A stretch of DNA of 62,405 nt from Methylococcales bacterium (GTDB lineage Bacteria; Pseudomonadota; Gammaproteobacteria; Methylococcales; Methylomonadaceae). This document shows, piece by piece, positions 17,348 to 22,638 of the stretch. The notes under the pieces are model-generated. The model was given only the letters and a program-made list of their open reading frames with translations. It had not been told where the DNA came from and did not search any database. Both the position numbers and the translations under genes were made by a program. The stretch's first letter is position 1; the number at the start of each line of letters is the position of its first letter. The stretch lies in contig JAQURG010000020.1 of NCBI GenBank assembly GCA_028715725.1, positions 1 to 62,405 of the forward strand. The letters run 5' to 3'.

Positions 17348-17677
17348 ATGGATATTACACAATTTGAACCCGGCGAAACCTACACCGGACGACTGCCCGG
17401 TTGCATCAATAGCGACTTGACAATGACTGTACTAAGCCGCAGTAAAGAGTTCGAGGAATTTATAACGGTCGATCTTGGGAACGACAATGTAAAGGAAATC
17501 AAAGTCAGTATTTATGGCAGAACAGAGTTCATCCGGCCCTGGATTGATCACCGCACGAAACCGGTATTTTATGCAAGGTTGCCTAATCGCGACTCGGAAA
17601 GAGAACATTTCCCCGTCATGGTGACTAATCGTTCCAGGGATGATGGTTATCGCCCTGCCAAAATAAAATATCGTTAA
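17348..17677 (+). CDS. hypothetical protein, 109 residues
   Basis: I do not recognise this protein. It is soluble-looking and beta-rich, with a DLTMTVLSRSKEFEEF segment and a basic, Arg-rich C terminus (NRSRDDGYRP). It has a good ribosome site (AGGAAAG) and ends the first long operon, because a strong terminator follows at 17703-17725. It could be a small structural or regulatory protein of the element. Confidence 0.65.
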   Translation: MDITQFEPGETYTGRLPGCINSDLTMTVLSRSKEFEEFITVDLGNDNVKEIKVSIYGRTEFIRPWIDHRTKPVFYARLPNRDSEREHFPVMVTNRSRDDGYRPAKIKYR

Positions 17678-17702
17678 TGTTTTGAATTAGCGTGATCGGA
17701 AA

Positions 17703-17732
17703 GGGTAGCGCTTAAAGCGCTATCCTTCTTTA
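17703..17732 (+). terminator. rho-independent terminator ending the first operon
   Basis: GGGTAGCGC (17703-17711) pairs with GCGCTATCC (17717-17725) over nine base pairs around a five-base loop, followed by TTCTTTAATT. It separates the integrase-to-17677 gene run from the second operon. Confidence 0.72.
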
Positions 17733-17746
17733 ATTCAATAACGCTA

Positions 17747-17776
17747 TTGACAGCTCATCATTAAAAGCCTTATTCT
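17747..17776 (+). promoter_or_regulatory. sigma-70 promoter of the second operon
   Basis: A perfect TTGACA -35 (17747-17752) and TATTCT -10 (17771-17776) are 18 bases apart. Transcription should begin near 17782, at the start of the leader hairpins. This is the best-looking promoter in the element. Confidence 0.75.
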
Positions 17777-17779
17777 TTA

Positions 17780-17856
17780 GCCGTCGTCCACATTGACGGC
17801 ACGAGATTGGCCTCTCGGAATTAAACGGCGCAAGCCGCTATCAATGCGGTTTTTTT
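17780..17856 (+). promoter_or_regulatory. leader with TTGGCC-loop hairpin and attenuator
   Basis: Three structures follow the promoter. GCCGTC/GACGGC pair (17780-17800). CGAGA/TCTCG (17802-17817) close a six-base loop that is exactly TTGGCC, complementary to GGCCAA in the RNA at 17887-17962. Then CGGC-GCAA-GCCG (17826-17837) overlaps and excludes the terminator stem CCGC/GCGG (17835-17849), which is followed by seven T (17850-17856). This is the form of an attenuator that can switch between read-through and termination. It matches the seqA plus terminator part of phage P4 immunity. Confidence 0.65.
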
Positions 17857-17886
17857 ATGCGCGAAATATCTCAGCACCTCATTTTA

Positions 17887-17962
17887 TGTCGGGCTGGGTG
17901 GAGCAATCCGAAAGGATTGGCCGGTTCGTTTATCCGGTAGGCCAACTTCACTTAGCCCGGCA
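17887..17962 (+). ncRNA. C4/CI-like antisense RNA candidate
   Basis: This is a 76-base cloverleaf. The outer stem TGTCGGGCT/AGCCCGGCA (17887-17895 with 17954-17962) is followed by the inner stem TGGAG/CTTCA. One hairpin is CAATCC-GAAA-GGATTG (17904-17919) and a second is CCGG/CCGG (17921-17937). After it comes single-stranded AGGCCAA (17939-17945). C4 RNA of P1/P7 and CI RNA of P4 have this general shape and repress by pairing their single-stranded region with complementary leader sequences. The complement is present here in the loop at 17807-17812. No coding frame fits the segment. The family assignment is from memory and would need a covariance search. Confidence 0.62.
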
Positions 17963-18013
17963 CCCAAAGTATCTGTTGCCGGTTTAAAACCTTACACAAC
18001 GGATATCATCATC

Positions 18014-18331
18014 ATGAAAAACCAAAATTCCAAAGCTCAATCCAAGCAAAAAACACAAGAAAACTTGTTTGAAAATATTTGCAACATGCTGACTGAACAG
18101 ATTTTAAAAGACAAATCTGTTAAAAACGATGAGCATCTAAAGCACCCCTCTGCAAGCGTAAAATCGAACCCCGGCGAGTCTTCACAACTCAAACCCAAGC
18201 CAGAAACAGAAAAAGAAGCGTTCTTTAGAATTTACAGCATTATTCTTGAGCAAATTAAAAAAGATAACCAGCCTCAAGAAGATCAGGCGACGGTTAAAGC
18301 CGATTGCCTGGCTAAAACAGGCCAAGCATAA
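18014..18331 (+). CDS. hypothetical protein, 105 residues, first gene after the RNA leader
   Basis: I do not recognise this protein. It is hydrophilic and Lys/Gln/Glu-rich, with two related helical segments: ENICNMLTEQILKDK near residue 21 and RIYSIILEQIKKDN near residue 76. They look like an internal duplication joined by a disordered Ser/Pro/Lys linker. It is the first gene after the antisense-RNA locus, the position of small replication or regulatory genes in P4. A weak ribosome site precedes it. Confidence 0.6.
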   Translation: MKNQNSKAQSKQKTQENLFENICNMLTEQILKDKSVKNDEHLKHPSASVKSNPGESSQLKPKPETEKEAFFRIYSIILEQIKKDNQPQEDQATVKADCLAKTGQA

Positions 18332-18397
18332 CAACCCAGTCTTAACTTAATAAAGCCGGGGTTATGCCATATGTATCATCCTGGCCGGGAGATTTCC

Positions 18398-18955
18398 ATG
18401 AATTCAAATAATTCAAAAACAAAGCCCGAGCTGAAATTCACTAACCTGAAAACAGCAAACGCAGCTATGGGCGCAGAACCCCGTATTGTCACCGTTCCCG
18501 CTTGTACTAACCATTACGGCCTTTTAACGACCACTGTTAAATTGCATTGGTTATGCCCGGTTTGCGGAGAACCTCGCGGCGATACTTTCAGATCGTTGAG
18601 TGATGACGGCGCATTGCCGGTTCGTTTTGATAGCTGGAACAATCCTTGCGGCCATTTCGATTTATATAGCGATGTCCGCCAAGAAGCCGACCGCAACGGT
18701 TTGAACGAAACTTGCCAAAATTCCGACACCGCCACGCCACACAAAGAAAACGATTTTAAACAAAACCCACACCGGCAACACTTGCCAGAACTTAAGCGCC
18801 GATACCGGACGGTAAAAGGTTCGTTTGAGATGTTGACCGTCTTTGAAACTCCAAACGCAAAAAGCGCGGCGGCTATGGTCGAAGATGCCCAATTATTGCT
18901 TGAGGCGGCAAAGAAGCTGCAAGCCTCACTTTTAGCAATGGAGGGCGGACAATGA
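18398..18955 (+). CDS. hypothetical zinc-ribbon-like protein
   Basis: This 185-residue protein contains CPVCGEP (near residue 47) and a further Cys and His (NNPCGHFDLY near 79). With an upstream Cys-His pair these suggest one zinc site in the N-terminal half. The C-terminal part (from about residue 140, RYRTVKGSFEMLTVFETPNAK) looks like a separate alpha/beta unit ending in a helix. The ATG at 18398 follows a GGGAGA site; an ATG at 18371 is possible. Its stop overlaps the next start (ATGA). The function is unknown. Confidence 0.65.
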   Translation: MNSNNSKTKPELKFTNLKTANAAMGAEPRIVTVPACTNHYGLLTTTVKLHWLCPVCGEPRGDTFRSLSDDGALPVRFDSWNNPCGHFDLYSDVRQEADRNGLNETCQNSDTATPHKENDFKQNPHRQHLPELKRRYRTVKGSFEMLTVFETPNAKSAAAMVEDAQLLLEAAKKLQASLLAMEGGQ

Positions 18956-19326
18956 GCTTTCAAATCAATCAACCACGCCGGAGGTCTCTAACTGAGATCA
19001 TCGAGCAACAGAATCAGGATCGAGGCCTGGAACCCTTGAAACTGGAACCGGAATTATTGCTTAAGCGAGTTGCTGATGGCGGACATTCCGGGCAATTCCT
19101 GGCTGATGCCTTCCTTAGCGCCTATCGAACCGGCAAACCATTTCCGCATAGCCTGGGCGAACTTATCAAGCTGGATGCTGAAGGCTTTCGGCTCTTTCAT
19201 GAAATCTTGCATATCCGGTTTATTCCGGGCTGGAGCGATGATGTGCTTTATGAAATTGAACAGCAGGTAATTCACCTATTGGCTAAAGAAAGGATACGTC
19301 ATGAGCATCAATCCAGAAGAACTTGA
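18952..19326 (+). CDS. hypothetical protein, 124 residues
   Basis: I do not recognise this protein. It is coupled by ATGA to the upstream gene and overlaps the primase gene by 26 bases, so it belongs to the replication operon. It is soluble and mostly helical, with RSLTEIIEQQNQDRGLE near the N terminus and two Trp/His-containing helices after residue 80. The size and position suggest an accessory of the primase-helicase, such as a copy-number regulator or loader. This rests on context only. Confidence 0.62.
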   Translation: MSFQINQPRRRSLTEIIEQQNQDRGLEPLKLEPELLLKRVADGGHSGQFLADAFLSAYRTGKPFPHSLGELIKLDAEGFRLFHEILHIRFIPGWSDDVLYEIEQQVIHLLAKERIRHEHQSRRT

Positions 19327-20866
19327 AAAGCTTGAAAAGCTGGTTACCGAGAAACGGAAAAAAGATGCTGAAGCGATTAAGGCTAAGGAGTCTGCCAAAC
19401 ACCTTAAGCTCGTTCGTTCACAGCCATCCGGCTATCTGCTTCATGCGGTGACCGATAATGCAGCCCAAGCGCCTTTGGATGCAAAGACGGCGGCGATAGT
19501 AGCCTTGCTGGCCCATGTTAAGAAAGTTAACCTGGTCAAGATTTGCGAATCACTTGGCTGGGCTGGAGGCGCTGATGATTATCCAAAGCAAAAACATATC
19601 AAGGTAGCCATTATTCACACTTTGATTGAAACGGCCAAAAGGCATAACTGGCATATTATTCATGATGCCGGATTCTTTTATATTTTTAATGGGGCTTATT
19701 GGGTGCCTCTGCTGGACTCGGAGGTCAAGCAGATGCTGAAGGACGCGGCTATCAAAATGAGCTATACCGAGATTGAATGCCGGGATTCTGTTTTTGTGGA
19801 CAAGCTTTTTCAACAGTCGGTGCAAGACGGCTTTTTTATTGAGCGCAGCTTTACCCGGCAATCCATTATCAACCTTAAAAACGGTTCACTGGTATTAAAT
19901 GAAGATGGGGTAACGCTAAAGCCGTTTGATTACCGGGACTTTCTTACTCATCAGCTGGACTTCTCACACGACCCAACGGCTATCAATAACACTTTCCTTG
20001 ATTATCTTGAGCAGGTTTTGCCGGACGCTGACACCCGGCGAACCCTGCAACAGGTTGCCGGCTACTTGTTTGTTAAAGGCTTGAAGATGGAAAAAACCTT
20101 TTTCTTGTTCGGGACCGGCGCGAACGGTAAGTCAGTGTTCTTTGAAGTGCTGAACGGCGTGATCGGTTCGGACAATATCAGCAATTATTCGCTGGAATCT
20201 TTGACAGACGCCAAGGGCTATCACCGGGCGATGATCAAGGACAAGATTGTCAATTACGGCACCGATATTCGCTTGACTCAAATTGATCCAGGCCACTTTA
20301 AGACGCTGGCTTCCGGAGAGCCTATCGAAGTGCGCCTGCCTTATCGTGAGCCGTTCATGATGACCGATTACGCCAAGCTGATATTTAACGTTAACCGCAT
20401 GGATTCAGCCAATATCGAGCATACCCACGGCTTTTACAGGCGCTTGCTGATTATTCCGTTTAACAAAACCATACCGGACGATCAGCAGGACCGGGACTTG
20501 CACAAAAAGATTCTGGCGGACCGTCCTGGTGTGCTGAACTGGATCATTGAGGGAGCCGAACAGGTAATCAAGAATCGCGATATTTTTATCTCTGCTGAAT
20601 GCGAAACATTCAAACAACAGTTTTTAAAAGAAACCGATAGCGTGGCTATGTTTGAGGAAACCATCAAGGAAGGGATGACCGGCACCATTTACTTTGAAAC
20701 GGTCAGCGATTCTTATCGGGACTATAAAGCCTTTTGCCTGGATGCCGGGCATAAAGCGTTAGGTCGAACTAATTTCTCCAAGCGGATGCAATCTATCGGT
20801 TTTGAAAAGCGGAAAACGAAAACCGGAGAGGTTTTAGAAAAACACTATCACGAAAAAAGGTTGTAA
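19301..20866 (+). CDS. P4/D5-family primase-helicase (C-terminal type)
   Basis: This is a 521-residue SF3 helicase of the phage P4 alpha / poxvirus D5 type. The D5_N domain occupies about residues 150-250, and Walker A is GTGANGKSVFFE near 270. NRMDS and RRLLIIPF (residues about 365-388) are the conserved C-terminal SF3 motifs. P4 alpha combines primase, helicase and origin binding; the N-terminal polymerase part is not recognisable here, so priming may come from another protein. The final residues (GFEKRKTKTGEVL) resemble the winged-helix DNA-binding tail of alpha. The iteron-like repeats begin 10 bases after the stop. It is the key replication gene of the second operon. Confidence 0.9.
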   Translation: MSINPEELEKLEKLVTEKRKKDAEAIKAKESAKHLKLVRSQPSGYLLHAVTDNAAQAPLDAKTAAIVALLAHVKKVNLVKICESLGWAGGADDYPKQKHIKVAIIHTLIETAKRHNWHIIHDAGFFYIFNGAYWVPLLDSEVKQMLKDAAIKMSYTEIECRDSVFVDKLFQQSVQDGFFIERSFTRQSIINLKNGSLVLNEDGVTLKPFDYRDFLTHQLDFSHDPTAINNTFLDYLEQVLPDADTRRTLQQVAGYLFVKGLKMEKTFFLFGTGANGKSVFFEVLNGVIGSDNISNYSLESLTDAKGYHRAMIKDKIVNYGTDIRLTQIDPGHFKTLASGEPIEVRLPYREPFMMTDYAKLIFNVNRMDSANIEHTHGFYRRLLIIPFNKTIPDDQQDRDLHKKILADRPGVLNWIIEGAEQVIKNRDIFISAECETFKQQFLKETDSVAMFEETIKEGMTGTIYFETVSDSYRDYKAFCLDAGHKALGRTNFSKRMQSIGFEKRKTKTGEVLEKHYHEKRL

Positions 20867-20875
20867 ATGAAACTG

Positions 20876-21109
20876 CACAACTCCACCAAATGGCTGTAAG
20901 CCGCGCCATCCGTATCCTGTAGCGGTGGAGTTGTGGTGGAGTTGTGGTGGAGTTTTAAAAGCCACAACTCCACCAAATGGCTGTAAGCCGCGCCATCCGT
21001 ATCCTGTAGCGGTGGAGTTGTGGTGGAGTTGTGGTGGAGTTTTAAAAGCCACAACTCCACCTGTTAAACCTAGTAATCACGCGGCATGTAGGCGATTGGT
21101 GGAGTTGTG
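20876..21109. repeat. 87-bp tandem repeat with GGTGGAGTTGT iterons (putative origin)
   Basis: Two complete identical 87-bp units (20876-20962 and 20963-21049) and the first 12 bases of a third (21050-21061) are present. Each unit has CACAACTCCACC at its left and three tandem 11-bp boxes of the form GGTGGAGTTGT at its right (20924, 20935, 20946 and 21011, 21022, 21033; the last of each three ends TTTT). One more box is at 21098-21109. That is ten copies in both orientations. This resembles the iteron arrays bound by P4 alpha, and it lies directly behind the alpha-like gene. Short reverse-strand frames through it are shadows. Confidence 0.82.
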
Positions 21110-21198
21110 CAGTATTAAACACAACGTTTTTCTGATTTGTATTTTTCTATTAACAAAAACATTAATTTGTGCGCATAAGAGCACATAAATAAAATAAA

Positions 21199-21256
21199 TG
21201 CACCTATGCGCAAATATATTATTTAATGCGCATAGGTGCATGTTATAATTGCACCT
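21199..21256 (+). promoter_or_regulatory. operator/promoter of the ribbon-helix-helix gene
   Basis: TGCACCTATGCGCA (21199-21212) is repeated inverted and perfectly at 21227-21240, 14 bases apart. TATAAT (21244-21249) follows at once, and another half site TGCACCT lies at 21250-21256. An additional TGTGCGCATAAGAGCACA stands upstream (about 21167-21184). The arrangement fits repression of the downstream gene by its own DNA-binding product. The -35 is weak. Confidence 0.65.
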
Positions 21257-21280
21257 CGTTTTGAAATTGGAATAAATTAA

Positions 21281-21727
21281 ATGGCACGAATTAATATTTC
21301 TATATCTGATGAGCTTAAAGCACGAATGGATAATCATCCAAGAGTTAACTGGTCTCAGACAGCATCAGAATTATTTTTAAATAAAATTAATGAAATTGAA
21401 TCAAGTATAGAGGTTAAAAATATGACAGACGCAATCGTAAGGTTAAAAGCATCAAAAGCAAAATTCACGGATGAAACCAAAGAACAAGGTTATGGATATG
21501 GCCTGGAATGGGCAATGGAAACAGCTGATTACGAGGAGCTATTAAGGATTCAAAAGGCAGTAGAAGAACAAGGAGCACCAGACAATCTACGAGACCTGGA
21601 GCGACTTATTACTAATGATATGTATAACATTTACATTCTTTCACCACAGATCGGAATTGATGACCCTGCTTTTATAGATGGTTTTATTGAAGCTGCTTTA
21701 GAAGTGCTTAAAAAAGCTGATGAGTAA
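21281..21727 (+). CDS. ribbon-helix-helix regulator-like protein
   Basis: This 148-residue protein has an N-terminal RHH/CopG-like region: a basic beta strand ARINISISDELKARM followed by WSQTASELFLNKI as the second helix. The C-terminal 100 residues are acidic and helical (EWAMETADYEELL, DDPAFIDGFIEAALE) with no known fold. It is probably the transcriptional regulator of the element, acting on the inverted repeats just upstream. It could also be an antitoxin, but no toxin gene is adjacent. It is the last gene before the attR side. Confidence 0.65.
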   Translation: MARINISISDELKARMDNHPRVNWSQTASELFLNKINEIESSIEVKNMTDAIVRLKASKAKFTDETKEQGYGYGLEWAMETADYEELLRIQKAVEEQGAPDNLRDLERLITNDMYNIYILSPQIGIDDPAFIDGFIEAALEVLKKADE

Positions 21728-22320
21728 TAAAAAATAATTGGGTAACACTTGGTTCAAGATTGCCAACGAAAGCATCAAGGCATACTAAGTATTTCAAGCT
21801 CCCCTCATGCGGGGGAGCTCCACCAGTTTGAGATGATAGTAATTCGCCCGATGACGTGGGGCCCCTGGACTTATGAACCACTGCACGGGTAGAAGAACTC
21901 GCGGTTTTTTTGAATTTCTGGACTCTAATGCTCTCAACTAATACTTGCTATATTGTTTGTAAGTTATTGATTTTAAAAGGCTTATGTCAGTAATGGCATG
22001 TGGCACGGTGTAGCTAGTTGCGTTACGGAGGGCCCCCTGGCTAATTGAAAACCCAAGGCGAGTCAAAGTGGCCGCGCTTTTTCTGAGTTTTTGGGGTTTT
22101 CTATGGCGACAGCTGCAACTTCCAGAGCCCCTGATTTATAAGGCCTCGCACGTTTTCACCTGTCGCTTGATGTAAACTTATCCACAGGCACTATTGAGGG
22201 CCTCTTAAATAACACACCAAAACGATAAAAACCAAACAAAATGAAGACCGGATAACACCGGCTTTTTGTGCTTAAAGTTCCTGCAATTGTTGCGGTTTAT
22301 TATGGCCTTTTATTTTTTAC
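21728..22320. other. non-coding right end of the element
   Basis: No gene is visible in this stretch. It contains a strong hairpin AGCTCCCC/GGGGAGCT (21797-21819), likely the terminator or end structure of the upstream gene. It also holds two weakly similar segments at about 21850-21925 and 22021-22100. Each starts around GGGCCCC(C)TGG and ends in CGCGG/C plus a T-rich run. A perfect DnaA box TTATCCACA lies at 22178-22186. The two similar segments may be small RNAs or decayed copies of a repeat. The DnaA box could contribute to replication. Confidence 0.5.
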
Positions 22321-22341
22321 TGTCACGTGAGTGTCACGTGA
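22321..22341. repeat. TCACGTGA double box, right copy
   Basis: TGTCACGTGAGTGTCACGTGA is identical and in the same orientation as 4259-4279. It lies 55 bases inside attR, whereas the left copy lies 117 bases inside attL. Preceding bases are also T/A-rich in both copies. It probably binds integrase or excisionase. Confidence 0.75.
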
Positions 22342-22357
22342 GGACTTTATAGGCAAT

Positions 22358-22384
22358 AAAAAAGCCTTCGATTTCTCGTAAGGC
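22358..22384 (-). terminator. element-borne terminator for tRNA-Lys
   Basis: On the minus strand GCCTT and a CGA core pair with AAGGC and TCG around a TTTC/GAAA loop, followed by a T run (complement of 22363-22358). It lies just beyond the tRNA CCA end and takes the place of the host terminator left at 4052-4086. Confidence 0.62.
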
Positions 22385-22395
22385 CTTGATATGAC

Positions 22396-22442
22396 TGGTG
22401 GGGCGTCAGGGACTCGAACCCTGGACCTATGGATTAAGAGTC
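22396..22442. repeat. attR, 47-bp repeat within tRNA-Lys
   Basis: This segment is identical to 4096-4142. It forms the 3' part (anticodon loop to CCA) of the intact tRNA gene, so the element rebuilt a complete tRNA when it integrated. Confidence 0.92.
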
Positions 22443-22471
22443 CACTGCTCTACCAACTGAGCTAACACCCC
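22396..22471 (-). tRNA. tRNA-Lys(CUU)
   Basis: This is a 76-base tRNA with encoded CCA. The acceptor stem GGGGTGT pairs with ACGCCCC, the D arm is AGCTCAGTTGGTAGAGC, and the anticodon loop CTCTTAA gives anticodon CUU. The T arm is CAGGGTTCGAGTCCCTG. Its 3' half is the integration target of the neighbouring element and comes from the element side. Confidence 0.96.
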
Positions 22472-22480
22472 GAATATTTA

Positions 22481-22568
22481 TGGCGGAGAGAGAGGGGTTC
22501 GAACCCTCGATACGTTGCCGTATACACACTTTCCAGGCGTGCGCCTTCGACCACTCGGCCATCTCTCC
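22481..22568 (-). tRNA. tRNA-Ser(GGA)
   Basis: This is an 88-base class II tRNA with encoded CCA and the long variable arm typical of serine tRNAs. The acceptor stem is GGAGAGA/TCTCTCC, the anticodon loop CTGGAAA gives anticodon GGA, and the T arm is GAGGGTTCGAACCCCTC. It stands 9 bases upstream of tRNA-Lys on the same strand, so the two are probably cotranscribed. Confidence 0.96.
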
Positions 22569-22638
22569 TGCTTATCCTCTCACACAAATTATGAGAACCA
22601 AGAAGGATAATACAGATTGCGTTTTGTTGCAATGACTT

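Larger units (their letters stand above)
4096..22442. mobile_element. integrated satellite-like element in tRNA-Lys(CUU)
   Basis: This is an 18.3-kb integrated element flanked by a 47-bp perfect direct repeat (4096-4142 and 22396-22442) equal to the 3' part of tRNA-Lys. It carries a tyrosine integrase beside attL, an excisionase-like gene, YqaJ/RecT recombination genes, two separate replication gene sets, and only three virion genes (gpW, portal, tape measure). It also has a C4/CI-like antisense RNA locus, two iteron-like clusters and a ribbon-helix-helix regulator at the far end. Nearly all genes are on the plus strand and intact, which argues against a decaying prophage. The absence of terminase, capsid and tail tube genes argues against a complete phage. 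A phage satellite or integrative plasmid-like element is the best description. Confidence 0.88.

Noticed and set aside
20876-21061. CRISPR-like array
   Set aside because: Units are contiguous identical 87-bp copies with internal 11-bp boxes and no unique spacers, and no cas genes are present.
20834-21188. Open frames on both strands through the 87-bp repeats
   Set aside because: They are shadows of the tandem repeat: the peptide repeats with the DNA, there is no ribosome site and no conserved motif. The DNA boxes explain the pattern better.
21281-21727. Toxin-antitoxin pair
   Set aside because: The RHH-like protein has no small partner gene on either side. Regulation of the element is a simpler reading.
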